A DNA stretch of 64,000 bases from Pararge aegeria (GCF_905163445.1 NC_053182.1:6882001-6946000); one strand, 5' to 3'; positions 12,850 through 25,565 are shown, counted from the stretch's first letter. The notes: generated from the letters alone by a model not told the origin. Made by a program: numbers and translations.

Positions 12850-13289
12850 ATTCCATAGATGTAAACTTGCCACCTATGCAGTGCTGGATTAAGCAAGAGC
12901 GGGCCCGTAGCAAATTCTTTCAACGAGTTCTTGATCGGCTATGGGTTCATAAGTATCAAGTGGTAAAAATACAATTCAATACTCAATAAATTCAAATTGA
13001 GGTCTTAGAATTTAGTATTTTATTGAATTATCCTCACTGCGATCGGTAAAAATTAATAAATAACACAGAGTTAAAACAAACCTCTTTCATAAATGGTTCA
13101 CATCATGTTTACACATATTAAAACTTACAAAATTAAATGTTTATAAATTTCTTATTGATTTCGTAGCTAACAGAACTTTATTGGCGGATTGTTTGTTACG
13201 ATACTCGATGGCAATGTCGGTTAATTTTTCAGTGCCACCAACTTTGACTACAAATAATTATGAAAAAGCATTGTAACCATAAGCGATAG
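12850..13289. other. Intergenic DNA
   Basis: AT-rich, no gene or recognised repeat seen. Confidence 0.5.
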
Positions 13290-13545
13290 GATATCTGCGT
13301 GCGCTTGTGCGTGTGCGTGTGCTTGGCGTATGCGTGTGCGTCTACTTGTGCGTGTGCGTGTGCGTGTGCGTCTACTTGTGCTTGTGCGTGTTCGTGTGAG
13401 TGGGCGTGGGCGTGTGATTGAGAGTGTGCGCGGGCGCGTGCGTGTGCCTGCCCGCCTGCTTGCCCGCCTGGCAGCCCACCTGCCTGCCCGCCTACCTGCG
13501 CGCCTGCCTTCCTGCCTGGCTACCCGCCTGGCTTCCCGCCTGGCA
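13290..13545. repeat. GT/GC-rich microsatellite
   Basis: Imperfect (GTGTGC)n followed by a CTGCCTGCCCGC-type run. It creates long arginine-rich open frames on both strands (13248-13695) that are not genes. Confidence 0.85.
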
Positions 13546-13668
13546 TTAAGAGTAGCTTGTGTTATGGTTATGGAATGCCCTTCCAGCTTCCATTTTCTCC
13601 CATACATACAATATGAGTATGTACTGGGGAAAATGGAAGCTACCTTCAAATCAAGAGTGAATAAACTG

Positions 13669-13733
13669 CAAGCTATTTTGCAGACCAACAATTAAAGTCA
13701 AAGACTTTAATTGTTGGTCTGCAAAATAGCTTG
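13669..13733. repeat. 31-nt perfect inverted repeat with 3-nt loop
   Basis: Arms 13669-13699 and 13703-13733 around AAA. Just outside, AGCTTCCATTTTC near 13588 and its complement near 13630 form a second, wider hairpin. Confidence 0.9.
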
Positions 13734-13885
13734 TCTCGATTTCAATTTCGGTTTGGGTAGTATGGAAACGCTTAATAAATTCATAGCCTGAGGCTTAAGT
13801 AGGCACATTTTTTAGACGGCGACACGAAATAACAAAAAAGAGCTGGTCGTTTACAAGAGTTTATTAAATCTGAACTATGTGAGTT

Positions 13886-16800
13886 TCAGTGTCCATCGTC
13901 TATGGTGATGGGCACCGTAATATCGGGCTCGTAATGGAAGTCAAGTTGTCGCGCGCGCAATATTTCTTTGTACACGTAGGCGGATTTGCGTGCCGTGCGC
14001 GTGCGGCTCGGATCGTTGTAATTCACTTCGTACAGCCCGAAGCATTCCCTTGAAACAGAATGTTATATTTTAGGTACAAATTCGAATGCCACAAAATTAG
14101 TGTGCATATGAAGTATTGAGTTTCATTTTTCAAAAAAAAGAATCACAGTCGGATCCTCATGTATGCGTGTGAGTATGACCTAGCGTTTGAATTATCATAG
14201 TATGAAAAGGTCGTACTTTTGAACACAGACATACTCGTTGAGAATACGTTGCATTAAACACACACCTGTAGGGCTTACATGCGCACCATGAAAAATAATG
14301 TCTACCCTTTATCTCGTCTACGTCTCGTATACGAGTAACGGGGGGATACTAACTCTAGTTTTCTTATGGCACTCATGCTAGCCCTACTAAACTGCCTCCT
14401 TATATTTGAGTAGTAGTCGTGATTTTAACTTAAAAGTAAGCGTCTGCTGATAAATAAGCAAATATAAAAATATAAATTACGTGTAGCCCTCCGTCCATTC
14501 AAAATTATCCATTAAGCTCCATGCCGTATAAGACCGGATATCGGAACCATCTTCGACAGCGTCCAGCATTGCGTTGATATAATTTCGATAATACTTGATA
14601 CGGCTGTCGTCAACCAGCCCTCCTCTAGTAGAGAAGCCGTTTTCAGTGATGTAAACAGGAGGGTTGTCGTACTCAGTCCGTATCTTGGTTAAAGCGTTGT
14701 AGAAGCCCCAAGGCACTGCCTAAAATTTGTTTTAAAACTATACAATCACGTGTTTCAGTATATTCTATTCAAATGCATATCAGGTTTGTAATTTTGTATA
14801 CCATTTATTTAATCTCTTTTATCGATCGAGCACAAAATCTATATGTAAACTATAGGTATCTTTTTGTTTAGTTTACAACAAAATTTTGCTTATACATTTG
14901 TGCATATGTGTAAACATTTTTTTTTGCTCCACTTAGTTATGCTTCTCGATAATATAGTTTAGAAGGTCTATAAATGTATCCTAGCTAGATGCCTTATCTA
15001 TTGAATCTATAAATCTATTATGTGGTAGTTCAATATTCTCTCTACTCAGTGAATTTTTTGTAATTAGAAATAATGATCTTAAACCATAAACCATATTTTC
15101 AGAATTGAATACCGTTTAACGTACGAAGATTTATTATACGTGGTTCTGATACCGTGCTCAATTTTATTAAAAGCAACTATTCATAGTGGAATTAAATGGC
15201 TATTTCACTGTGACACACTGGGAGTGTTTATATGTTATACCAACCTTCAGCCATAATGAAGCAGCTGCTTCCCACGTTTCCTTTTGATAAAACACTGATC
15301 CGATATCGTCGTAAAATGATGGTGTTGGGAAGATGGAGGAGGAGTTTCTGTATATAATGTAAGTTGTGTAATGGTTAATTCCAAAGAAATCAGAGCTTCC
15401 TTTAATTAAGTCAACTTCATCAGGGCTCAATTCGGGTAATCTGGACCGAGAGAACCCTTGGGCAAGACTTTTGTCGGCCACTCTATCTTTCACAATTTCA
15501 GGAAAATCGCCGGTTTTTGAAAAAATTGGATTAGCGTATATTCCCCACTAAAATTGAAATAAAGAATTTAAATGATTTGTATGTACATTTATTAATGAAG
15601 GCTTATGAAACAAACACAGTATTGCCTGCGTTGGTTAAAGCAAATCACGCTACTACGTAAACAGACCAAAGCATCGTGAACTGCATGGAGCCGCAGGGCA
15701 CCGGGAACATACGGTACAAGACTGTAGGATTCGGAAATCCCTATGTGCTACCTATCTGTGTCCAGCAGTGCGTTACGTTCATCCAATCAATTGATTCTTA
15801 TTTAATTTATTAATAGTTGTCACAAAAATTTAATACAAGACGTTATCTCTATACAAAAATTTGTCAACATAGTTTAAGATATTAAGCAGGCGTAGCGTAT
15901 TTAGAGGTGCGTGTTGGGATTCGAATTCGGCCTTCCGAAAGTGAAGCCAAAGTCATAACCACTGCGCTCTCACCGCTTCAGATACAAAGGTTATTATTTT
16001 CTATAGCTGAACTGTTACCGGATAAGATGCAGTATATATTTCTTATTTTGTCTCCACGATGGGAGCTATCCCCGTCCCAAATTCCACATATCGCAAGATC
16101 GGTGCTTCGATTGAGCCATATGTTACTATCAGAAGAGATACACTCGTAAGTAAAATATCTTACATTATGACTATATGCATATAGCCCGCAATCATAAGAC
16201 ATAAAATAAACAAAACTGTTCTAACTAAATAATTACGTATGCACCTTGTTCAACTTGATATCAAGGTTGTATGTTATGAGTAAAACTACTATATTATTCT
16301 TCTTCACCTTATAATACTTATACTATACATTGCTAAGACAAAATATTTACCGAAAATTGTCTAGCATCTTCGGCTGCTTCAATATATTCTTCGGATTCCG
16401 GCTCATACCAAATTACACTCAGAGCTATACCAATAGTACCTGCCTGTGATTGTTGGAACTCTTTTTTATACATATGGTAAGTATTAGCGTGGGCTACCAG
16501 GATATTCTTTGCACATAGATAATCAGCATATCCTGATATATTAAGCGTCGGTGGAACGGACGTAGCGCCATATCCTTCATAGCAAATTTCTCGTGGCTCG
16601 TTAATGGTGAACCAATATTTGACTCGATCCCCAAATAATTCAAAGGCGACCCGTGCATAGTCGGTAAACCAATCCACAATATAAGGGTTAGTCCAACCAC
16701 CCATATCCTGCAATTTCTGAGGTAAATCCCAATGGAATAAAGTGACCATTGGTTGTATATTGTAAGCCAGCATTTCATTGATAAGATTGTTATAATATTG

Positions 16801-18892
16801 AACACCTTTCTCGTTGATTTTATCTGTGAAGCTTGTTGGAAGTATTCTGGACCACGACAGGGAAAATCTATAGAAATCTAGACCAAGTTCCCTCATCATC
16901 TCCACATCTCGTTTGTACTGGTGGTAGGAATCATTAGCAATATCACCCGTGTCACAATTCTTTACAGGGCAAGGCTCCTTGTGGGTGAAGTGATCCCAAT
17001 TACTTTCACCTTTACCTTAAGATATAAAAATTTTATAATATTGGTTTTTTTTTATAAACCCAATAAAATTATATTCCTTTGTTAAAAAGGATTTGATAGT
17101 TCTGGGAATTACAATAGTATTGCTTACCTGTAGGGCTAATATACGCTGTATGAAGTAATTATTCCTACCATTATCTTGTCCTATTTTTATGAAATGAGAC
17201 GAGAACATAGGTAGAAATGATTATCTCTTGGGGCGCTCTATCTCTCTATCTTAACCATACTGACATCACACACCCACTTTCTTCAGGGTATAATTGTAAA
17301 CAAAATATGATCAAAACCAGCCCGTAGTTAGAAATCATGCGTTGTTCTGCGACTTCGTCGGTTCCGCTTATAATCATTGACATGTGATATTAATTGTAAA
17401 GTTATAATCTCCAAGCCTCTCTGTTTGATCTCTTTTTTGTTGCACAAGTGAGCCTAGCACTGGTAGAAAGTTATGATGCAGTCTGAGATGTTAGCAGTCC
17501 AACCTGTTAGGGGTATGGAAGTTAAATGAAAACCTACGGCATTGTACTGGAACGCTAAATTGCTTGGCAGCACGGCTTTGTTGTTAAAGTGATAGCTAAC
17601 CACGGCCAAAGCCTTCCACCAGACCATTTCAGAGAAAATTTCAAATTATTAATTCGGGGGCTACCATGAAATGACTACAGTAATGTCCGTAGACGCTTCT
17701 TTGATAGATTTTAAAGTGCTTATACACTAAACCAGCTTGAAATAAATTATGTTGAACGTTGAAATTTTTTTGGAGCCATGTAGTACTAATAAAGTTGATG
17801 TTGGTATTTTCATGTTGTAAGTTAAGAAATCACACAGCGATACAAAAAAATACATAGGCATTATGTAATGGAAAATGAAAAATAGTTTTATGCTAAAATA
17901 AAATTGAAAGATCATCAAAACTACTGAATACTATTCACAATGAGCGACACATACAAAATTATAGAAAGTTATGTACTTATTACTTTAGAATAAATAATTT
18001 AATTTACCATCTTCATCCCGAGCACCTTCGACTTGATATGCTGCAGTGGCTGTTCCGAAAATAATTCCTTCAGGAATTTTTCTTATCTCATGTCGATTTA
18101 CATTTGATTTACATTCAGCAAAAACCATCCCAATCAGAAACAGTAACCTATTAATTTGTGAATGAGAATGTTATTTTATGAAAGAAAATAATGAAATAAT
18201 GTGTTTTAATTTTATACAAGCTGTTGCTCGCGACCCTGAATTCAGAAAATCCCGGGACCGCCTACGCCTATCTCCAGCAGAACCTCAAATTCTATGATTT
18301 GTACGTTATCAGGTCACAATCAGACAGAAAATACATACTATTACATCACATTTACGAAAGCAAAGTTTCAAAAAATACTGTTAAATAGCTCCCCGAAAAA
18401 TAATATTAGCAGTGCTCAAATCAGTGTGATGAGTCAGTTTGAGCGGATGGCCGCGTATTCGTCAGGTCTTATCTTTTGTTTCATAAATAATGTACATTTT
18501 GTAATCAAAATCAAATAGTCCAGCAGTGCTTTCTTTTCTTGGACACTAAATATCGGGCCGTGACCGCCTACTTAGCGTAACCGATAAAACACAATTTTAC
18601 AGAAAATAAGTTTGTATAAATATTATTATAAACAGACAAACGAGTTGTTAAATTAAACATACTTAACGTATTAAAATAAAATTTAAGAATGTAATGAAAT
18701 ATAAAAAAAATAACATTAATTTATTTTAGCTGCAAAAATTTAAAAAAAACTTAAATACGTAAAATTAGTGTTTTTCGCTTACGCTAGTCGCTAAGTAGGC
18801 GGAAATAGCATGATAAAACTAATTACGTGTAAGTGACAACAATTTAAAAAAAAAAAATTACTAACTCACATCAATTTCCCGGACTGCTTCAT
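13886..18892 (-). CDS. GH1 beta-glucosidase/myrosinase-like gene B (intact)
   Basis: Secreted GH1 beta-glycosidase and sister copy of gene A. Exons: 18892-18870, 18147-18008, 17015-16351, 15547-15245, 14719-14481, 14048-13886. Splicing gives 510 residues with no stop. The signal peptide begins MKQSGKL, then a Leu-rich core and FAECKS; its ATG is in a 23-nt first exon. The acid/base Glu is in TINEP (about E194) and the nucleophile in ITENGF (about E403). Exon 4 is 6 nt shorter than in the other copies. One oddity: the usual GAWNEDG motif near residue 50 reads GARDEDG, so a widely conserved Trp is Arg. Stop TGA is followed by AATAAA about 20 nt on. Introns hold SINE fragments. Fold and catalytic pair are intact, so activity is likely; substrate unknown. 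Confidence 0.92.
15900..15990 (-). mobile_element. tRNA-derived SINE fragment in gene B intron 3
   Basis: The minus strand reads GAAGCGGTGAGAGCGCAGTG, then GGCCGAATTCGAATCCCAAC, a tRNA-like A and B box pair. Truncated; related to the family B SINEs at 41288 and 47722. Confidence 0.5.
17450..17645 (-). mobile_element. tRNA-derived SINE (family C) fragment in gene B intron 2
   Basis: Contains GATGCAGTCTGAGATGTTAG, a GTATGG spacer, AACCACGGCCAAAGCC and ACCAGACC, the reverse of the copy at 25268-25565. Confidence 0.55.
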
Positions 18893-18955
18893 TTTATTCG
18901 TTGAGATGTGTCGCTCACTTCCAAGTCACCTGAAACTCTAATCGCGTATATTACT
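18870..18955 (-). promoter_or_regulatory. Core promoter and first exon of gene B
   Basis: AATATACGCGATTAGAG lies about 50 nt upstream of the ATG at 18892 and aligns with the TATA block of gene A, including the downstream GTGACT and AAGTGA pieces. Confidence 0.6.
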
Positions 18956-19949
18956 ATTCTGACCTGAATGTAAAGATATACGAGAATAGATTAATTTTAC
19001 GATATGATCTTATTCGATTTTTCACCGATTTCAATTGTGAGTGGTTGATGAGTGGTTTCCAAATTTGCTGCTTATTTTTAATACATTTTACACACTGAAG
19101 TGCATACACTTTTAAAGTGGACCCCACAAGGTCAAGTGGAGTTTATTTTCTCATTTAAAAGTTTAATTTTAACTTAACATAACTAAGCCATTTGCTTACA
19201 ACACATAACTATTTTTAACTCTTAAATAATCTTTTGGGTTATCAGGAAAAATGTCTGAAACAAAATCATTTCCCCTTATTTAAGAAGTTTGCCAAGTGAA
19301 AAATATGTAATAAATATCTAAAAAATTAAAACCTTTCCTAACTAGTACAGTTTTTTATAGTCATCGCTATCGCTTCACCACCACACCTTTTGAGTGGAAT
19401 GATTGATGTAGCGCTATTTTTTTTTTTTTGGATTTCTCAGCTAGAAACTTCATCGATGTGCTATCGATGTTTAGCGTAGATAGCATCTTCGATGATGATA
19501 AAAAGCACTGATGTAACCATCATATCTCCAAATGTCAATCCATTCAAGATTCGGTACAATTGTTTACAATAGAAAAAATGTATTATCAGGTATTTGTTAC
19601 ATAAATTATTTATCTTATTTCGATAAATTTAAATTCATTATACATAATATGTATGGGGACCGAAATGCGTACATGGAGAAAGTTAGATAGAGGGTACAAT
19701 TTGACCGCCTTATCCAAATCCCTTCCAGGCAACCAAAGGCGTAAAAGGACGTACCTATAGATACAAGGTACGAAATGAGAATTTATTTAAATTCAACTAA
19801 ATATTACAGTATTTATTCACAATATTATTAAACATAATAAACTACACGAAATATAACAATAAGAATATGTACAAATGAGTTTATAAATTGTGAAATAATA
19901 ACAGTAACTGATGTCGCTCTGGGACGGATGTCCTACCGACCTACCTAAT
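18956..19949. other. Intergenic DNA upstream of gene B
   Basis: AT-rich, without gene or recognised element. Confidence 0.5.
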
Positions 19950-21075
19950 GATCCCCGACCGACAAAGCCAAATAGTGATCCTTCACGAGTTTCTTGAAGG
20001 TGTAAATGGATTGCGCCTCATTGATATTTAATTATTGTGTATTCCAAAGTTGAATAGCACGGACCCTAAAAGATCTGATAAAAAAGGAGGATTTATTACC
20101 AACCTACAAGATAAACTTCTTCGTTACCCAACTAACTACCAAACTATGAACTCAAATTTATTCTTTAAGTACAGAAAAGTAGGAGGATGAAATAAAACAC
20201 AATACAGAATATAAAGGACAAGCAAATTCCGGCGAAGTCGGACAGATAACTACTTAAGACGAGTCCGCGTAGTGATTTGCGCAGCCCAAATATGAACCGA
20301 ACGCAATATATTGGAGTCTCAAATTTGTTTAACTATTCTTCAATTACTTTCGGGCTTGCGTCAGCGTAATCAAGAATGGGAAGAATATGAGTATGCGTAA
20401 AAAATATAGTATAAGCATAATTTTGGTAGGAATTAGAAGAAAACAGAAGGCGACGCAAAGAGCCGAATTTTTTTCCGCTGACTTCTTTCTTCCAGATGGT
20501 ATGTCCAACTTAAGATTCCATCAAGATAGATGCCAACAACAAAACATTGTCAAAGTAAGGAACTGCAATACCATCAAACTTCCACTACGTTTTAACTTCC
20601 ACTACGTTTTAACTTCCACCTATTGGGATGTTACAACAATGAGTCCTGAGAATTGCTTCTGGCCAGTAATTATTGCTTGTAATTTTTTCAGATTCACATT
20701 AAGCCCATCTGCTTTACTCACTTTCAGAATAAGGCACACATTTTTATTGATACTAGCTATAGCTGCTTGTGCAAAGGTTGATTTGGTGTCAATTTAGATG
20801 TCGTCAGAATACATCTGGTAGAGAGAGAATATCTTTTGAGTTATGGTATTGATACAATTGAAAAGAGGGACACTATGCCTAAAGAGGCAACACATTACGT
20901 GAATTGTGTTTCTTCAATGCGTATACGCTGCCGATGGCAATAAAGGTAACCATGAAACCAGTCAACCGATAGAGATATGTTAATAGAACGCAACTTATTC
21001 AATAGAATATCAAAGTCTATAGAACTAAAGGCATTACGGAAGTCCATCTTCATACCTACTTCAAAAAAAAAATCC
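19950..21075 (-). pseudogene. Decayed LINE reverse transcriptase
   Basis: Minus-strand fragments read MDFRNAFSSIDFDILLNKLR, then LSVDWFHGYL, MGLMLNLKKLQAIITGQKQ, and near the left end SSFFIRSFRVRAIQLWNT and FKKLVKDHYL. This is the order of a jockey/CR1-type reverse transcriptase and C-terminus. Many stops. It is a different lineage from the copy at 10.6-11.4 kb. Confidence 0.75.
20579..20620. repeat. 17-bp tandem repeat
   Basis: CTTCCACTACGTTTTAA is present twice and partly a third time, inside the LINE remnant. Confidence 0.8.
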
Positions 21076-22130
21076 TTGTTTGTCAGTTTGGCTCCTAAGG
21101 GACCATATAAGGAACCATTGCCGCTTATTTAATTATTGATGTATAGTTATACATAATGTACCCATCTCAGTGCTTTAATTCTATTCCCTTCTTTTCAGTT
21201 ACTAATTTTCAATATTTAATTGCTTTTAAAGTAATCAATATCTCTTTTCCCTATCAGAGAGATTTTTTTTTTATTCATCAAATTCGAATTCGAATTCATA
21301 ATTCATTTATTTCAAGTAGACCTTATTATAAGTCATGACTTCTGAAAGGTCAAGTCGTTATCTGTAAGTTGGTCCTTGATTGCAATATCACCTGGTGGAA
21401 TTGTTGATATGAGTCAGTCTAAGGCTAGCCCGCCAGGAGTTTGTAATTTTTATTAAACCCGTACCCCTAATTAGCAAAGATCATCAATAGCCGATAACTG
21501 TCCACTGCTGGACTAAAGGAATCTTGTAATCACCACACTGAGCGGATGCTGCCTGTTCTCTGTACCCACCTTCCATGACACCCATCCTCTTCCCATGGGT
21601 GTAGGGTGATGACTACTGTATTCTGATATGCGTACACCACACGGCACAGCGGAGCCAAATTCAAATAGTTTAAATTACAATTAGATTATTTTACTAAGAT
21701 AGGTTTGGTTTTAGGTTAGGTGAAAGCCTGATGAGGTCAAGGTCGGGTTAAAATGTTAACTAAACAAACCTTCCGTCGGTGGTAAACATTAAACTCTCAT
21801 CCCAAGTTAATAATCAATTTAATCCAAAATCTTTAGAGAAAATAATGAAGTTAGTTTAACAAGCCTTAGACCTTACCGACAGGTTAGAGTAAGAAAAGCA
21901 TAGTACAGGATACTAACTTACTAAGTATAATCTTTGATCTGAAGATTTTGGATTCGTTTTTAGAATTTAAACTATAGTGAGTAAAGTTCATTTTTATTGT
22001 GTAATTAACGGCTGAGATCACGTGAATTTGTCAGAGATTGCTTAATTTTAGGATTAGATTGATTTTTATTTCGGGCATAAATACGTAAATGTGATCTCAG
22101 ATTGATAAAATTAATGGACAAGCTGCGGCA
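21076..22130. other. Intergenic DNA downstream of pseudogene C
   Basis: No gene. A repeat scrap with CACCACACTGAGCGGATG and TTCCATGACACCCATCC lies near 21530-21610. AATAAA on the minus strand near 22063 may be the gene C polyadenylation signal. Confidence 0.5.
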
Positions 22131-22516
22131 CTAGTCTTCATTTTTTTTTATTGCCATTGTTACGTCCATGTCATGGGCACGACATCGGTTCAGTAAATGT
22201 GTTTGGAAAATATCCCTCATAACGTAAGCGGACTTCCGGGGCGTGCGGGTGCGTTTCGGCGTGCTGTAGTCAACTTCGTATAGACCGAATTTTTCCCTGA
22301 AAATAAATAAAAATTACACATGTCAATAGATATTTCTGTTTGTGAATATCTTGCGCATATATCGGATCTTGATCATTGTCTATAGCTTGCTTTATGGAGT
22401 TGGACTTAGGCGACATTTTACAATACGCAGACAACGTCTCAGTAACATAAAAGAATGAGTTTAAAAAAAAAACCTATTATTTCGATAGTATCGACTAACT
22501 ATAATTCATGTATAAG

Positions 22517-22716
22517 CAGTGGCGTGCATAGAGGGTATGCACAGGGTATGCATATGATATAAAATGAAGAAAATCTCCAGTACTAGTTAAAAATACTTGA
22601 GGCAAGGTTTTATATAACTAAAGTTTTCCTAAGTTCCATAAGTTTTTATAACTCGTACGGGAGATTTTCTTAATTTTATATCAACTGCCTGTGCATACCC
22701 TCTTTGCACGCCACTG
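22517..22716. mobile_element. MITE copy 1 (about 200 bp)
   Basis: Terminal inverted repeats of 29 nt at 22517-22545 and 22688-22716 (start CAGTGGCGTGCA) differ at a single base. No coding capacity. It lies in gene C intron 5. A second copy is at 32587-32780. Confidence 0.8.
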
Positions 22717-23091
22717 AGTATAAATAATGAGTAGGTAGGTATATGGAGATTTTTATTAGGCTTACGTGTATCCGTATGACCATTCATAGTTATCCATGAG
22801 ACTCCAGGCTGTGTACGCTTGAACATCAGATCCTTCCTCCATTGCATCCAACATCGCAGATAAATATTCCGTATAATATAACACACGGTCGTCATCATTC
22901 AGACCCCCGAATGTAGCAAACCCGTTTTCGGTAATATACACGGTTGCGTTGTCGTATTCCTTTCTTATGTATGTTAATAATTTGTAGAAACCCCATGGTC
23001 AAACTATAAAGTATTTATTTTATTTAATATTTAAAATTAAAAAAAAAAAATATTAGTTAAAAACCTTATAAAATATTAACTTATGTTTGAA

Positions 23092-23166
23092 ATATACACG
23101 GGTGGGTTAGCGTATTATTTTCTTATGTATATTAATAGCTTAAATAATCCCGATGGAACAAACTAT
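23092..23166 (-). pseudogene. Partial duplicate of GH1 exon 5 in intron 4 of gene C
   Basis: About 75 nt in the intron between exons 4 and 5 of gene C repeat the start of exon 5, including the acceptor-like bases and FVP, LLIYIRK and YANPPVYI-type coding. In frame it reads FVPSGLF, then LLIYIRK and a TAA where the intact copies have Glu; the conserved Trp is Ser. Homology stops abruptly after the equivalent of PPVYI. It looks closer to exon 5 of gene E than to the adjacent exon of gene C. This is a dead exon fragment left by duplication or unequal exchange. Confidence 0.75.
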
Positions 23167-24059
23167 AACCTAACCTAACCTTCGAGTTCACCCGCTACCA
23201 TCACCTAGTAGCCTCCCAGTGCTGTAACTTTTCTGAAAGCTTTTACTCGATGCCGAATTATTATCTCAACGCAATATTTGCGATAAGTATACAACAGGCG
23301 CTGTCATGCATTTAATATGAACACGAACGGTTAAGAACTTGTCAGATAAGTTACTACAGATATTCTATTGTCACCTTCCAATAACGTTTTAGACCTTATC
23401 TCAGACACCATCATACTATGAAGTTCTTTAAATCTCATTAGTGCACGAAGGTTATATTTAAAACAACAGTAGAATCCAATATGTTTTAAATACCTTTGTA
23501 AAGTTTGACTGGCCAATAGTCCATTCAGGCAAAAATTTAAAAATCACTGCTAGGTCGTCTTCGTAAGATGGGGAATCATAATAACCGCACAATGTCTTAT
23601 TTCTGTATACATATTGGGTAAAATAATGATTCAACCCAAAAAGGTCCGAGCTCCCTTTTATGAGTTGGATTTCATATGGTGTAAATTCAGGCAGTCTAGA
23701 TCTGAAAAACCCTTGTTCTGCGCTCCTAGTTGCTATTCGATTTTTCATTGCCGGTGGGAAATCGCCGGTCTTTGAGAAAATTGGGTGTGCATATTGTTCC
23801 CACTAAAATGAAAAAAGTTGTTTATCAAGTAGTATTAAATAATTAATTAACATGAAGCCAAATGCTAGTAAACCTCACGCCCTTAAAAGGTTCGGTAACA
23901 TGAAGGCATATCGTATTAAGAGTTTTGTTATTTAATATCAAAATCAGTAAGTAATGTCTTTGTATAATACTGAACATTATATTCATTTATTAATCTAAGA
24001 GCTTGCAAGTATTTAAAAAAATACCTAGAATCGACATTAGGAAATATCAATTTCAGAAT

Positions 24060-24305
24060 CTAAGGTGTAGGTCTAATCCTAATTGTTGTAATTCTGTGTT
24101 CCGGTCTGTAGGGCATTGGTGCCGGTGATATGGCACATGAGGCTTAACACCTACGTTTATGCCTCCGGTTAATGGACAAAGCGCGGCACGATGCAAAACG
24201 TGTTCCATGAATGCGCTGCGAAGTATTGCGCTGTTTATAGACGATGGTTTTTCACTTACCATCAGGGACCACCTGCGTGGTCCGTCAATTATTAATATAT
24301 AAATA
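24060..24305 (-). mobile_element. Dispersed repeat fragment in gene C intron 3
   Basis: Minus-strand order: ACCATCAG near the right, CGCTGCGAAGT-type block, then CTGTAGGGCATT and a GGCACATGAGGCTTAA block. It corresponds to the plus-strand copy at 58268-58448 plus 61609-61680. Confidence 0.5.
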
Positions 24306-25267
24306 AAAAAATGATTACTACATATAAGCCACACCTTTTTTTATTGGAATCATAGTAGGAAGTTAAAGTATTGTTTTTACTATACTTTACAATTCAGATA
24401 GAGGCTTCAAATTTTCTGCAACCTATCTGAGAACAGGGCCTTGAGTTAGGGCAATCGGACATACACAAAAAGTTTCAAAGTTATGTATTATGAGATGCAC
24501 AACCCTAAAAAGCATCAAAAGTACGTACTTCAAATTGATTAGCGTCATGAGCTGCTTCTGATTGATTCCTAAATAAAGGTTCATACCATTGAGCACTCAA
24601 AGAGATAAAAATTAACCCTTTATGATCTGGTCTAAATTCTTCATCGTAGATGTGATATGCTTTAGCGTGGGCCAGAAGCAAATTTTTTGCGCATAGATAT
24701 TCAGCAACTCCTTTAATGTTGAGAGCTGGAGCTAAAATTGTACCGCCGTAACCAAAGTGACAAACTTGATGTGGTTCATTTATCGTCACCCAGTATTTGA
24801 CTCTATCTCCAAACAATTCGAATAAAGTCCGTGCGTAATCTGCATACCAGTCTACCATGTAGGGGTTTGCCCACCCTCCAAGCTCTTGAAGTTTCTGTGG
24901 CAAGTCCCAATGGAATATTGTGACCACGGGTTTAATATTATATTTAAGTAATTCATCAATTCAGTTGTTGTAATACGCTACTCCTGCTTTATTAATTTTG
25001 TCTGGAAAACTTGTTGGAAGTATTCTATTCCACGACATTGAAAACCTGTAGAAGTCAACGCCCAGTTCTCTCAACATCTCCACATCTCTCTTGTAGAAGT
25101 TATACGAATCGTCAGCGATATCTCCATTTGAACCATTTTTAATTAAATGTGGTCGTGTATGAGATAAATGATCCCAAATATTTTCTGTTTTTCCTATAAA
25201 ATATAAAATTAACGAGTACAGAATTATTTTAAAAGTACTTATATTTTATTCATTTATTTATGAAACA

Positions 25268-25565
25268 TTTGACGACCTCCCTGGCGTAACAGTGAGCGCT
25301 GTGAATTTAAGTAGGAGTTCTCGGTTCCGATTTCCGGCGGGGGCAATTTGGGAATTTATAATTTATGAATTTTCTCTGGTCTGGTCTGGTAGGAGGCTTT
25401 GGCCATGGCTCGTAACGACCCTACCCTGAATTTAGGGTTCCAGTGCGATGCCGCATAGAAACGGATTAGGGGATTAACGGATTAGGCCCGCTACTATCTT
25501 AGACTGCATCATCACTTACCACCAGGTACGATTGCAGTCAAGGGCTAACTTGTAGTGGAATTAAA
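25268..25565 (+). mobile_element. tRNA-derived SINE, family C, in gene C intron 2
   Basis: Starts CCTCCCTGGCGTAACAGTG with a GGTTCCGATTTCC B-box, then TTTGGGAATTTATAATTT, TCTGGTCTGGTCTGG, GACTGCATCATCACTTACC and GCAGTCAAGGGCTAACTTG. Partial copies lie at 17450, 37570, 42060 and 56190. Confidence 0.75.

Noticed and set aside
13248..13695. Long arginine-rich open frames on both strands
   Set aside because: They are translations of a GT/GC-rich microsatellite and fall open on both strands for that reason; no domain or splice context.
20387..20797. 136-residue plus-strand open frame
   Set aside because: It is antisense to recognisable LINE reverse transcriptase fragments on the minus strand.
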